Shown here: in pieces, positions 33,215 through 42,683 of the stretch
Layout: each line of letters opens with the position of its first letter
How positions within the stretch are numbered: the first letter of the stretch is position 1
Origin: JBBIND01 sp037444075
GTDB lineage: Bacteria; Acidobacteriota; Terriglobia; Bryobacterales; Bryobacteraceae
Reading direction: 5' to 3'
Length of the DNA: 64,000 bases
Assembly: GCA_037444075.1 (NCBI GenBank)
Contig: JBBIND010000008.1
Location: forward strand, 16,212 to 80,211
Position numbers and translations under genes: made by a program
The notes under the pieces: model-generated
Seen by the model: the letters and a program-made list of their open reading frames with translations, nothing else
Database searches by the model: none
Told to the model about the DNA's origin: nothing

Positions 33215-35632
33215 ATGCCCGGGGACGTTTTCGAGTACTGTGACGTGTCGCTGCCGGTCCCCATCGACCAGGCGTTCACCTATCGTCTGCCTCTAACCCT
33301 GCGGCACCGGGTGAAGCCAGGGTGCCGCGTGCTGGTGCCGTTTGGGGCGCGCCGGTTGACCGGCGTGGTGCTAACCTGCCATGAAACGCCTCCCGAGGTT
33401 GAGGCGCGCGAGGCGCTGCGCCTGCTGGACGAGGAGCCTGTGCTCGATGAGTCGCTGCTCGGGCTGGCGCGCTGGCTGGCTTCCTATTACTGCGCCCCGC
33501 TCGGCGAGGTGCTGCGCTGCATGACCCCGCTGGGCGGCGAGATACGCCGCAGCAAGGTCTACACGTTGACGGATACGGGGCGGGACGCCGCCCGGCGGCT
33601 GACTGGTGACGCCGTCGAGCCCAGCGTGCAGCTGCTGCGCATGCTGGAGGCGCGCCCGCTGTCAGAGGTGTGGCTGAATAAGCAGGTCCCCGGAGCCGGC
33701 AAGGTTCTCAAGAACTTGCAGCGTAAAGGCTTCGTCCAGCTGGAGGAAGTCCACGCGGACCGTGACCCGCTGCGTGCCTCCTCCTCGCGCCTGAAGGTGG
33801 AGTTCAGCGGCCGCCCGGCTGAGGCGCCCCGCAAGAAATCCGAGCGGGAATTGCTGGCATACCTGGAGATGCATCCCGGTCCGCACAGCCTCGCGGCTGT
33901 CGAAAAGAATGTCCGCGGGGCAGGTCAGGCGGCACGGGCGCTCGCACGCCGCAGCCTGGTTCTGCTGCGCCCCGACGAACCTGCATCTCCGTCTCTGGCC
34001 GCGCCGGCGCGCCACACGCTGAATCCGGCGCAGCAGGAGGCCTTCGAACGCCTCAAGGAGGGCATCGACAGCAGGCAGTTTCACACGTTCTTGTTGCAAG
34101 GCGTGACCGGATCGGGGAAGACCGAGGTGTACCTCAACGCCATTCAGGCTTGTCTGGACACCGGCCGGGGCGCTTTGTTGCTCGTGCCGGAGATTGCCTT
34201 GACCCCGGCCGTCGCGGGGCAGTTCTACCACCGCTTTCCCGACCGTGTGGCCGTCCTGCACTCAGCTTTCGGCGACGCCGAGCGCGCCGAGCAATGGCGC
34301 CGCATTCGCACAGGCGCCGCGAGCGTCGTGGTGGGCACACGCTCAGCCGTCTTTGCGCCCGTCCGCGACCTCGGCCTGGTGCTGGTCGATGAAGAGCACG
34401 ACCAAAGCTACAAACAGGAAGAGACGCCCCGCTACGGAGGACGTGACGTAGCGGTGGTGCGCGGGCAACACGCCGGGGCCTGCGTCGTACTGGGGTCTGC
34501 CACACCCAGTCTGGAAAGCCGGCAGAACGTTGAGCGGGGGCGGTACACGCTGCTCGAATTGCCTGACCGCATCGAAAGACGCCCCATGCCGCAAGTGGAG
34601 ATCATCGACATGCGGGAGGAGTTTCTGGCGACCAGAAAGCAGGCCGTGTTTTCCAGGAGCCTGCTCGAAGCCATCCGCGAGCGGCTGTCCGGCGGCGAGC
34701 AAACCATGCTGCTGCTCAATCGGCGGGGCTTTTCCAGTTTTGTCTCCTGCCGCAGTTGCGGTGAGAGCGTGCAGTGCCGGGACTGTAGCGTAACTCTGAC
34801 CTACCACCGCCGCGACCGCCGCCTGCTGTGCCACTACTGCAACTACGCCGAGCGGGTGCCGACGGTCTGCCCCCAATGTGCCAGCGAGTACATCTACTTC
34901 GTTGGTCTGGGTTCGGAAAAAGTTGAGGATGAGCTGCACCAGGCGTTCCCCACCGCCCGCATTGCCCGCATGGACCGCGACACGGTCACCGGCAAGCGCC
35001 GCTACGAGACCATCCTGCAGTCCTTCCGCAACGGCGAATACGACATTCTGGTGGGCACCCAGATGATTGCCAAGGGCCACGACATACCGAACGTGACTCT
35101 GGTGGGCATCGTCTCCGCCGACATCGGCCTTTCGATGCCGGATTTCCGCGCCGCCGAACGGACGTTTCAGTTGCTCACTCAGGCAGCCGGGCGCGCCGGA
35201 CGGGGCTCACTGCCCGGCCAAGTCCTCATCCAGACTTCCAATCCGGACCACTACGCCATCCGGTTCGCCGCCGCCCAGGACTACGCCAGCTTCTATGCCA
35301 AGGAACTCGAGTTCCGCCGGGCGATGCGCTATCCGCCCTTCAGCGCCCTGGCGAATGTGGTCATCCGAGCCCGTACTCAGGAAGAAGCCTTTCGATTGAG
35401 CGGCGAACTCAGCGCTCTGGTTGCGCCGCCGCCCGCGCAGGTGCGCGTCCTCGGTCCGGCTGAGGCGCCGCTCCAAAGGCTGAAGGGCGATTTCCGCTAC
35501 CAGATGCTGATCAAGTCCTCCAGCCGCGTCACGCTGCGGGAGGTTCTGAACCGGTTGCGCAGCCATGCTTTGGAGAAAAGATGGCCCGCCACGGCGCTCA
35601 TCATCGACGTTGACCCGTTCAGCTTGATGTAG
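33215..35632 (+). CDS. priA: Primosomal replication restart helicase
   Basis: An 805-aa superfamily 2 DNA helicase that reloads the replisome at stalled forks. The N-terminal 3'-DNA-binding domain begins YCDVSLPVPIDQAFTYRLP. Walker A is GVTGSGKT at 296-303, motif II is VDEEHD, and the GSATPSLES motif follows. Eight zinc cysteines cluster at about 512-556 (CRSCGESVQCRDC, CHYCNY, CPQC). RMDRDTV and QMIAKGHD are family-specific. Length slightly exceeds E. coli PriA, mainly in a linker near residues 180-260. Confidence 0.96.
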   Translation: MPGDVFEYCDVSLPVPIDQAFTYRLPLTLRHRVKPGCRVLVPFGARRLTGVVLTCHETPPEVEAREALRLLDEEPVLDESLLGLARWLASYYCAPLGEVLRCMTPLGGEIRRSKVYTLTDTGRDAARRLTGDAVEPSVQLLRMLEARPLSEVWLNKQVPGAGKVLKNLQRKGFVQLEEVHADRDPLRASSSRLKVEFSGRPAEAPRKKSERELLAYLEMHPGPHSLAAVEKNVRGAGQAARALARRSLVLLRPDEPASPSLAAPARHTLNPAQQEAFERLKEGIDSRQFHTFLLQGVTGSGKTEVYLNAIQACLDTGRGALLLVPEIALTPAVAGQFYHRFPDRVAVLHSAFGDAERAEQWRRIRTGAASVVVGTRSAVFAPVRDLGLVLVDEEHDQSYKQEETPRYGGRDVAVVRGQHAGACVVLGSATPSLESRQNVERGRYTLLELPDRIERRPMPQVEIIDMREEFLATRKQAVFSRSLLEAIRERLSGGEQTMLLLNRRGFSSFVSCRSCGESVQCRDCSVTLTYHRRDRRLLCHYCNYAERVPTVCPQCASEYIYFVGLGSEKVEDELHQAFPTARIARMDRDTVTGKRRYETILQSFRNGEYDILVGTQMIAKGHDIPNVTLVGIVSADIGLSMPDFRAAERTFQLLTQAAGRAGRGSLPGQVLIQTSNPDHYAIRFAAAQDYASFYAKELEFRRAMRYPPFSALANVVIRARTQEEAFRLSGELSALVAPPPAQVRVLGPAEAPLQRLKGDFRYQMLIKSSSRVTLREVLNRLRSHALEKRWPATALIIDVDPFSLM

Positions 35633-35770
35633 CGAATCGGGCGGGTCCCGCGCTATAGCACCGACAAGGGATGGACGCAGCGGTGTCCGGCGCGGCCATC
35701 ATGCTAGAATGGCCTTCGGATGCCGTGCAGTGCGCGATGCCTCGAGCGGCACATCCCGTAACTGGCAACA

Positions 35771-35953
35771 ATGATCGTCTTGGTTTTTCTCATCCTTGTC
35801 CTGGCCGCACCCGCGGAGGCTTACACTGATCCCGGTACAGGGTCTCTCATCTGGCAGTTGATCGCGGCCGGTTTCGTGGGCAGCCTCTTTTACCTGAGGA
35901 AGATAGTTTCCTGGTTCAAGCCGAAGAAACCCAGGAACGGTAATGGCGAGTGA
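35771..35953 (+). CDS. Small membrane protein with a DPGTGS motif
   Basis: A 60-aa protein: hydrophobic N-terminus (MIVLVFLILVLAAPAEA, signal peptide or anchor), the motif YTDPGTGSLIWQ, a second hydrophobic helix (LIAAGFVGSLFYL) and a basic tail (WFKPKKPRNGNG). It overlaps the methyltransferase start by 11 bases and is probably translated with it. Small proteins with this motif recur beside surface-glycan methyltransferase and sulfatase genes, from memory; the role is unknown, perhaps an assembly or anchoring factor. Confidence 0.75.
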   Translation: MIVLVFLILVLAAPAEAYTDPGTGSLIWQLIAAGFVGSLFYLRKIVSWFKPKKPRNGNGE

Positions 35954-37421
35954 GGAACTGCCCTCCGGCGGTTTGCCGGGCGTAACCCGTGCCGCCTCCT
36001 TTCGAGATCCTTCGGGCAGCCTGTTTCTGAGCAGGAATCGCGCCATTCGCTACGTCCGCGCCGATGCGGCGGGCGATCTGCTCGATTTCCTGGTCACCAA
36101 GACAGCCGCTGCGCGCATCGGCCGGGGTGAACTGATCGGCGCCCGCCGGCTGGACTCCGTCATGGCACAGGCGTTGCTCACTGAGCGGGGCGTGCCGGCG
36201 GAGGCCGCTGCCGACCCGGACGGCGTCTACCTGGAGCACGACCGCGTCTGGTTCCCGTCCTATCCGTACGAATGGCCTTCCGAAATGCTGCACGCCGCGG
36301 CTGAGCTGACACTCGGATTGGCCGTGGACTGCCTGGAGGAAGGCTTCTGCCTGAAAGACGCCACGCCTTACAACGTGCTTTTTCAGGGCACCAGGCCCCT
36401 CTTCGTTGACTGGCTTTCCTTCGAAAAGCGAGATCCCGCCGACCCGCTTTGGCTGGCTTCGGCTCAGTTCGAGCGCACGTTCCTGCTGCCGCTGCTGGCC
36501 AACCGGCGGCTCGGGTTGCCGCTCAGCGGACTGTTCCTGACACAGCGCGACGGTTTGGAGCCGGGCCAGGTCTATGATTGGCTCAAGCCTCTTGACCGGC
36601 TGCGGTTCGACGCACTGACACTGGTTTCCATCCCCGCGTGGCTGGGTTCAAGGAAGGGCTCCGACGATCCCAGCGTCTACCGGCCGCGCCGTCTTTCCAA
36701 CCCCGAAAAGGCGCGTTTTGTTCTGGACATGCACTTGAGGCGCCTTTCGCGCGGTCTAAGGAGACTGACTCCCGAGACGAAACGCACGTCCCGCTGGTCT
36801 GGCTACATGACCGGAAGGCCAAGCTACCAGGCGGCGGCTTTCGAGGCCAAGGAGAAGTTTGTGGCCGCTGCCCTGGCCGAGTGTGCTCCGCAGAGAGTGC
36901 TGGACATCGGCTGCAACACGGGCCACTTCAGCTTGATGGCGGCCAGAACCGGAGCACAGGTAGTGGCCATTGACGCGGATCCCGTGGTGGTGGGCGAAGT
37001 CTATCGCGCCGCGTGCGCCCAAGCGCTGAATGTCTTGCCCCTAACGGTGGACTTCACGCGTCCGACGCCCGCCACGGGTTGGAGAAACGCGGAGTGCGCC
37101 TCCTTCATGAGTCGAGCGCATGGCGCCTTCGACGCCGTGCTGATGCTGGCCGTGCTCCACCACATTCTGGCTGGTGAAAGGGTTCCGCTTGAACAGGTCC
37201 TCGATCAGGCGGCGGACTTAACCACACGGTGGCTGTTGATCGAATACGTCGGCACAGGGGATCCCATGTTCCGGAAAGTGGCGCGCGGCCGGGAAGCGCT
37301 CCACGCCGGATTCACGGTGGAGAGCTTCGAGGCAGCCTGCCGCCGCCGGTTTGAAATCGCGCGTTCCCAGCGGCTGCCGGATTCCGAGCGCATTCTCTAC
37401 CTGCTGAGGAAGCTTGGCTGA
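35943..37421 (+). CDS. SAM-dependent methyltransferase with kinase-like N-terminal domain
   Basis: A 492-aa two-part protein. Residues about 85-230 contain LKDATPYNVLF at 137-147 and FVDWLSFE with Asp156. Their spacing resembles the catalytic and metal-binding loops of protein-kinase-like phosphotransferases. Residues about 315-460 are a Rossmann methyltransferase with VLDIGCNTG at 319-327 and VVAIDAD as the acidic SAM loop. The family resembles NoeA-like host-specificity methyltransferases. It follows the 60-aa DPGTGS protein and overlaps by 25 bases (convergent) with a membrane sulfatase-like enzyme, suggesting surface polysaccharide or lipid modification. Whether the kinase-like part is active is unknown. 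Confidence 0.85.
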   Translation: MASEELPSGGLPGVTRAASFRDPSGSLFLSRNRAIRYVRADAAGDLLDFLVTKTAAARIGRGELIGARRLDSVMAQALLTERGVPAEAAADPDGVYLEHDRVWFPSYPYEWPSEMLHAAAELTLGLAVDCLEEGFCLKDATPYNVLFQGTRPLFVDWLSFEKRDPADPLWLASAQFERTFLLPLLANRRLGLPLSGLFLTQRDGLEPGQVYDWLKPLDRLRFDALTLVSIPAWLGSRKGSDDPSVYRPRRLSNPEKARFVLDMHLRRLSRGLRRLTPETKRTSRWSGYMTGRPSYQAAAFEAKEKFVAAALAECAPQRVLDIGCNTGHFSLMAARTGAQVVAIDADPVVVGEVYRAACAQALNVLPLTVDFTRPTPATGWRNAECASFMSRAHGAFDAVLMLAVLHHILAGERVPLEQVLDQAADLTTRWLLIEYVGTGDPMFRKVARGREALHAGFTVESFEAACRRRFEIARSQRLPDSERILYLLRKLG

Positions 37422-39034
37422 GGCGGGAAGGCCGTGGTCGAACCAGCTTCCGCGGCCGAGCCAACGAAGAGCGGATACACCGGCTCAACACTGATCTGGT
37501 CGTACCGCCGGTCCAGCCACCGAGCCGCCTGCCGGGTCGAACTCAGTTTTGTTCCCAGCACGTCCAGAATGAGGTCGTGCGTCAGGACCGTGTTGAAGGG
37601 GCGCCGGTACTCGTATCCGTTCGGATCGCCGGCGAGCTTCAGCAGGAAGGGGACGCGGTGGTCCTTGCCGCCGTCGATTTGCTCGGAGTGGCGCAGCCAA
37701 TGGTCTGAGCTGATGAGCAACGTGGTGTCGTTCCAAAGCCCGGCTTGCTCGAGTTTCTTGCGGATTTCACCGACGCAGCGGTCCATCAGCACCAGATTGT
37801 CGAAATACCCGGTGACCTGGGAAACCTGCAAATTGAACTCGCCCGTGGTGCGGTCAAAGAAGTATGGGCCGTGCGGCACCGGCAGGTGGAGCAACACCAG
37901 GTCCAAGTCACTACGCGCGGCCATCTCGAGTGCTGGCGGGAATATCTGCTGGTAAAGCTGGCTGTGATGCAGAGCGGGGAGGGACTTGAGGGAGACGGAA
38001 AACATGGCCTTCTGCATCAATTGCTGCCATTGCCGCGATGCCAGCATCGCTACGGAGCTGGCCCGGACGGAACGATAGCGGTTGTTTTGCTCTCCCCAAC
38101 AGGCCGTGTACTGGTTGCCGAGCATATTGCAGTAAGGCAAATACCACCCCACCACTCCGGTCCGCAGGCGGGCGTTTGTAAGAGCGGAAAACAGATTTCC
38201 ATGCTCCGTCCAGTTGGCAGCCGGTTGATGATCCCGGAATGTCAACTCGACATCAGCGGGCGGGACAGCTTTCATCCGAGTGATCACCTTACCGGTGAGA
38301 AATGAAAGTATTGAGAAGTGAGTCTGCTCGGAAGGCGGATAGGCGGCCGTGGCAAACAGTGACTCGCGCCGCAGGCGATCGACTTCGGGCAGCTCCAAAC
38401 CGCCGGGGCGCTCGTCAAAGCTAAGACGGTAGTCCCATTCATCGAAAACAATCCAGACCACACGTTTACGAGCGCTTGCCGGGGGTGGGACTTCCGGCTG
38501 CGCAATGCCGGCCGAGGCAGTGATGGCCCGCGAGGGCTGGACGACGCGCCAAGCGGCTTGCGCGAAGGTAACCAGCACAAAGGGGAAAGCCGCCAGCAGA
38601 ATCCCATACACCAAACGTCCTGTGAATCGACGGTAACAAAACGCGACCAGAGCAATCGCCAGCACCGCCGCGGCCGCCGCTAACAGAAGCCACGGCTGGT
38701 GCTGCCCAAGGCCGAACGCGGCCCAGGAGGGATAGGGGCGGTAGCGTATAGCCACCCGGCTGGCTTCCACCAATGGAGCGGAGCCCAGCAGCGCCGCGGC
38801 GCCAAGAGTGAGACCCAATCTCCAGCCCCGCAGCCGCCTGCGCAGCGCTGTGAGGACGGCGAACAGGAGCGCACCCAGCCAAAGCACATTGGCGGCGGTG
38901 GCGGCAAACTCCGCGGGCGCCGCGCCGGGACGGAGTCCGTCCAGAGCTGTGCCATAATTCCCCAGCACCGCTGACCAGGTTCCGAAGAACAGCAGGTTAG
39001 CCAGCGACAGGGAGACTGCCAAATCCTTCCACAT
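37397..39034 (-). CDS. Membrane sulfatase / alkaline-phosphatase-superfamily enzyme
   Basis: A 545-aa protein with about four N-terminal membrane segments (residues 1-165) and an extracytoplasmic alkaline-phosphatase-fold domain. Metal-site features visible are VVWIVFDEWDYR at the start of the fold, PSEQTHFSI as the probable nucleophile region, HLPVPHGPYFF, and the late SSDHWLRHSE. The layout resembles lipid A or glycan phosphoethanolamine or phosphoglycerol transferases more than soluble sulfatases. It is downstream of rpoD (67 bp) and convergent with the methyltransferase gene. Confidence 0.85.
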   Translation of the reverse strand: MWKDLAVSLSLANLLFFGTWSAVLGNYGTALDGLRPGAAPAEFAATAANVLWLGALLFAVLTALRRRLRGWRLGLTLGAAALLGSAPLVEASRVAIRYRPYPSWAAFGLGQHQPWLLLAAAAAVLAIALVAFCYRRFTGRLVYGILLAAFPFVLVTFAQAAWRVVQPSRAITASAGIAQPEVPPPASARKRVVWIVFDEWDYRLSFDERPGGLELPEVDRLRRESLFATAAYPPSEQTHFSILSFLTGKVITRMKAVPPADVELTFRDHQPAANWTEHGNLFSALTNARLRTGVVGWYLPYCNMLGNQYTACWGEQNNRYRSVRASSVAMLASRQWQQLMQKAMFSVSLKSLPALHHSQLYQQIFPPALEMAARSDLDLVLLHLPVPHGPYFFDRTTGEFNLQVSQVTGYFDNLVLMDRCVGEIRKKLEQAGLWNDTTLLISSDHWLRHSEQIDGGKDHRVPFLLKLAGDPNGYEYRRPFNTVLTHDLILDVLGTKLSSTRQAARWLDRRYDQISVEPVYPLFVGSAAEAGSTTAFPPQPSFLSR

Positions 39035-39100
39035 GAGCCATCAATTAGTGTAGCTGCCAGCCGTTGAGCAGTGGGGCGGGTTGGGTTGGAGGGTCCGGCT

Positions 39101-40789
39101 CTATTCAGACGAGGCGTCTTCGGTGAAGGCCTTGAGCCGGTGGCTGCGGCTGGGATGCCTCAATTTCCGCAGAGCCTTCGCTTCAATCTGCCGGATGCGC
39201 TCGCGCGTCACGGCGAAGTGTTGTCCCACTTCCTCGAGGGTGTGCTCGCTGCCATCCTGCAGGCCGAAGCGCATCTTGATGATCTTCTCTTCGCGAGGAC
39301 TCAACGTCTTGAGAACTTCCGCCGTCTGCTCGCGCAGGTTCAGGTTGATGAGGGCTTCCGAAGGCGAAGCCAGGCGGCGGTCCACGATGAAGTCGCCCAG
39401 ATGGGATTCTTCCTCCTCACCCACCGGCGTTTCGAGCGAGATGGGCTCCTGCGCCACCCGCAACACCTTGCGCACCTTGACCACTGGCAACCCCAGCCGC
39501 TTGGCGAGTTCCTCGGAAGTCGGTTCGCGGCCTAATTCCTGCTGCATGGTACGCTGCGTCCGCACGAGCTTGTTGATGGTCTCGATCATGTGGACCGGTA
39601 TCCGGATGGTGCGCGCCTGGTCGGCGATGGCTCTGGCGATGGCCTGCCGCACCCACCAGGTGGCGTAGGTGGAGAACTTGTAACCCCTGTGGTAGTCGAA
39701 CTTCTCGACTGCTTTCATCAAGCCGATGTTGCCCTCCTGAATCAGATCCAGGAATTGCAGACCACGGTTGGTGTAACGCTTGGCGATGGAAACCACGAGC
39801 CGGAGGTTGGCCTCGATGAGCTGCTTCTTGGCGATTTCGGCCTCGTTGAGACCGCGCTCGACAACCAGCAGAGTCCGGCGCAAATCCGAGGCGGTCGCGC
39901 CGATATCCACTTCGAGTTGCTGGATGCGCTGGCTGAGCTGGCGCAGTTCCTTGCGCAACTCGCGCGCGGACACGCGTACGTGCTCGGCCGGACCTTCCAA
40001 CCGCCGCTGCTTCAGGGCGATCTCCTCTTCCAACGGCCGGAACCGGTCGACGACGCCGCGCAGATGGTTGCGGAGCCGTTCCTCCATCTCCTGGCTCCAG
40101 CGGATTCCGCGGATGCTTTTCGACACTGAAATCAGGCCGCGCGCCACGCTATAGCGCAACGTGCGGTGCTGCTTCGGCTTCAGGCTGCGTGAGACGGAGA
40201 GGAGTTTCTGAGCGTTTTGCTGGACCTTCTTGAAGAGTTTCTCAATCTTGTGGCAAGTCGTCAGCAAAGCGTCGCGATGCTGGGTGAGGATTTCTTCGGT
40301 GTGTGGGGGGTCGGGCAAATCCAGCACGCTTCCCAGAGCTATGGAGTCGGAGCGAACGCCCTCCGCCGTTCTCAATATTTCACGGATGACCAGGGGTGAC
40401 CGGCTCAGCGCCTTGCGGACCCCGCGTGTGCCCCGCTCCATGCGGCGCGCAATCTCAACTTCGCCTGCGCGGGTGAGCAACGGCACAGTCCCCATCTCGC
40501 GCAGGTACATGCGGACCGGGTCGTTCGTCTTTTCGGCGATGCCCAGACCGGCGTCGAAATCCGTCAGAAGTTCCGCAGATTCACCGTCGCCTTTGTCGTT
40601 GTGTCCGAACTGCGAATCTTCGATGAGTTCGATGCCGGATTGCTGTAATTCGGAGAGAAGGTCGTCCAGTTCTCCGTTGTCGGTATACTCCTCTGGCAGC
40701 AGCCGGGCGATGTCGTCGTAGGCAAGAAACCCCTTCCGCTTGCCATGATCGACCAACTGCATTAACCGGTTTCGGCGATCTTGACCCAC
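39101..40789 (-). CDS. rpoD: Primary RNA polymerase sigma factor (sigma-70)
   Basis: A 562-aa housekeeping sigma factor. Region 1.1 is near residues 10-60, and region 1.2 is DPVRMYLREMGTVPLLTR. A long non-conserved region (about 120-320) includes heptad-like helices. Regions 2.1-2.4 are NLRLVVSIAKRY, LIQEGNIGLMKAVEKFDY and YKFSTYATWWVRQAI. Region 3 follows, and region 4.2 is TLEEVGQHFAVTRERIRQIE. The start is GTG 40789, preceded by AGGGGGA. It follows dnaG by 76 bp, the classic dnaG-rpoD pairing. Confidence 0.96.
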   Translation of the reverse strand: MGQDRRNRLMQLVDHGKRKGFLAYDDIARLLPEEYTDNGELDDLLSELQQSGIELIEDSQFGHNDKGDGESAELLTDFDAGLGIAEKTNDPVRMYLREMGTVPLLTRAGEVEIARRMERGTRGVRKALSRSPLVIREILRTAEGVRSDSIALGSVLDLPDPPHTEEILTQHRDALLTTCHKIEKLFKKVQQNAQKLLSVSRSLKPKQHRTLRYSVARGLISVSKSIRGIRWSQEMEERLRNHLRGVVDRFRPLEEEIALKQRRLEGPAEHVRVSARELRKELRQLSQRIQQLEVDIGATASDLRRTLLVVERGLNEAEIAKKQLIEANLRLVVSIAKRYTNRGLQFLDLIQEGNIGLMKAVEKFDYHRGYKFSTYATWWVRQAIARAIADQARTIRIPVHMIETINKLVRTQRTMQQELGREPTSEELAKRLGLPVVKVRKVLRVAQEPISLETPVGEEEESHLGDFIVDRRLASPSEALINLNLREQTAEVLKTLSPREEKIIKMRFGLQDGSEHTLEEVGQHFAVTRERIRQIEAKALRKLRHPSRSHRLKAFTEDASSE

Positions 40790-40865
40790 GAACCAATCCC
40801 CCTTCCCTCTACTACGGCAGATGAAGCATTGTCCGTCATTCTACACCAAACGTACATGGCAGCGT

Positions 40866-42602
40866 TCAGCCTCTCGGCAGCCGCTCAATCTCCCGGGTCA
40901 AGCGCAGCGCTTCCTCCAGGTTTCCGGCACGCTCGGCGGATTTCACCTGCGCATGCAACTCCGCGCGGAGCGCCTCCGGTCCGGCGGCTTCAAGCCGGCG
41001 CAGGCACTCCAGTGCCTGCTTCGCCGAGTCCGGTTCAGCAGGTGGCAAGTCCGCGAAGGCAAGTGTGGCCAGGACACTGCGGTCCTGTTCGGTCAGCCGC
41101 GCCTCCAGGTCGGCATAACTCCAATTCTCTTGTGCGGCCTGCAACTGCGCCATCGCCTGCAAAATTCCGCCGGAGGCCAAACCGCGCGGGATCTCCGTCG
41201 CCGCCCATTTAGGCAAAACCGCTCGCCGCGCCTCCGGGTTGCACAACAACTCGTGGATGAGCAGCTTTTCCGCGGGCTTCAGCGCATCGGCGGAGCTTCG
41301 CGGGGAGTCAGCCGTGCGGGCGCTTGAGGTTCGTCTGAAATGGCGCAGCACCATGGCCTGGTCCACTCCGAGGTAGGCGGCCACGTCACCGGCCAACGCG
41401 GCCTGCTCTAGCGCATCGGGCACCAGTTGCAGGGCGGGCAGCAGCATCTCGCGGAAGCCTGTCATCCTCTCTTCGGCGATCTGCATATCGTACTTAGCGC
41501 GAGCCCGGTCAGCCAGCCAGTAAAAGTACCCGGCCGCTTTCTTCAGGCGGGCGCGATAGTCCGCCGCGCCGGCGCTTCGCACGAATTCATCCGGGTCAAG
41601 CCCCTCGGGCAATTCCAGGATGCGCACGTGCATGCCTTCCGTCAGCAGCATCTGGATGGATCTTTCGGCAGCTCCCGCGCCGGCGGCATCAGGATCGAAG
41701 TTGACGACGATGCGCTGCGCGTGCCGCTTGAGCGAACGAACCTGCTGCGCGGTCAGTGCCGTGCCGCAACTGGCTACCACCTCGCGGACACCCGCGGCGT
41801 GAAGCCCGATCACATCCATATACCCTTCCACCAGAATGGCGTGATCCTGCTGGCGAACTTCGCTGCGGGCGCGATGCAGGTTGTACAGAACGTAGCTTTT
41901 CCGGTAGATGGGTGTTTCCGGCGAGTTCAGGTACTTGGGCTCGTCATCGGGCCGCAGGGCGCGTCCGGCGAAGGCGATGACTTTGCCGGACTCGTTGTGG
42001 ATGGGAAACATGAGCCGTCCACGGAAGCGGTCAAAGTGTCCGGTTCCTTCGTGGCGCCTCAACACAAGTCCTGAGGTTTCCAGCAGTTCGTCCGCGAAGC
42101 CTCGCCTCCGAAGGTGCTGTAGCAGGAACTGCCCGCCGGGCTCCGTGTAGCCGAGGCCGAATTGCGCCGCCACATCTTCGGATACACCGCGGTTCTTCAG
42201 ATAGGAGCGGGCGGCGGCGCCTGCCGGCGACAGCAGGCATTGGCGTAACAGCTCTGCGGCCGCTTCGTGGATATCCTGCAGCGAAGCCCGCAGCTTGCTC
42301 TCGGGGTCGGCTTGCAGGTCCCGCTTGGGGAGCGGGATGCCATTCTTCTCGGCCAGGTGTTTGAGCGCCTCCCAAAAGGTGAGCCCCTCGAGCTGCATGA
42401 CGAAATGGATGACGTCCCCTCCAGCCCCGCAACCGAAGCACTTGTAGAACTGGTGAGCGCTATGGACGCTGAAGGAAGGCGTCTTCTCCGGGTGGAAGGG
42501 ACACAGTCCCACGTGCCGCGGCCCTGCCTTTCGCAGACGCACGTACTCGCCCACCACCGAAACGATGTCAACGCTCGATTTCAGGCGCTGCGCGAAATCC
42601 AT
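40866..42602 (-). CDS. dnaG: DNA primase
   Basis: A 578-aa replication primase. I start it at MDFAQRLKSSVDIVSVVGEY (ATG 42602, with GGAAGG just upstream), because the 17 preceding codons of open frame have no family sequence. The zinc-binding CHC2 domain has C34, H37, C55 and C58 (CPFH, CFGC). The TOPRIM core includes FAGRAL, LVEGYMDVIGLHAAG and VNFDPDAAGAGAAE. The C-terminal helicase-interaction domain is divergent, as usual. It lies between a radical SAM gene and rpoD on one transcript. Confidence 0.95.
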   Translation of the reverse strand: MDFAQRLKSSVDIVSVVGEYVRLRKAGPRHVGLCPFHPEKTPSFSVHSAHQFYKCFGCGAGGDVIHFVMQLEGLTFWEALKHLAEKNGIPLPKRDLQADPESKLRASLQDIHEAAAELLRQCLLSPAGAAARSYLKNRGVSEDVAAQFGLGYTEPGGQFLLQHLRRRGFADELLETSGLVLRRHEGTGHFDRFRGRLMFPIHNESGKVIAFAGRALRPDDEPKYLNSPETPIYRKSYVLYNLHRARSEVRQQDHAILVEGYMDVIGLHAAGVREVVASCGTALTAQQVRSLKRHAQRIVVNFDPDAAGAGAAERSIQMLLTEGMHVRILELPEGLDPDEFVRSAGAADYRARLKKAAGYFYWLADRARAKYDMQIAEERMTGFREMLLPALQLVPDALEQAALAGDVAAYLGVDQAMVLRHFRRTSSARTADSPRSSADALKPAEKLLIHELLCNPEARRAVLPKWAATEIPRGLASGGILQAMAQLQAAQENWSYADLEARLTEQDRSVLATLAFADLPPAEPDSAKQALECLRRLEAAGPEALRAELHAQVKSAERAGNLEEALRLTREIERLPRG

Positions 42603-42683
42603 GGGCCTTCCGGGACCATTATGCCCGACCGCATGGATTGACTGCCGCTCCACGCCGTAGGTCTGCGCTTTGCGCCTGCTCGA

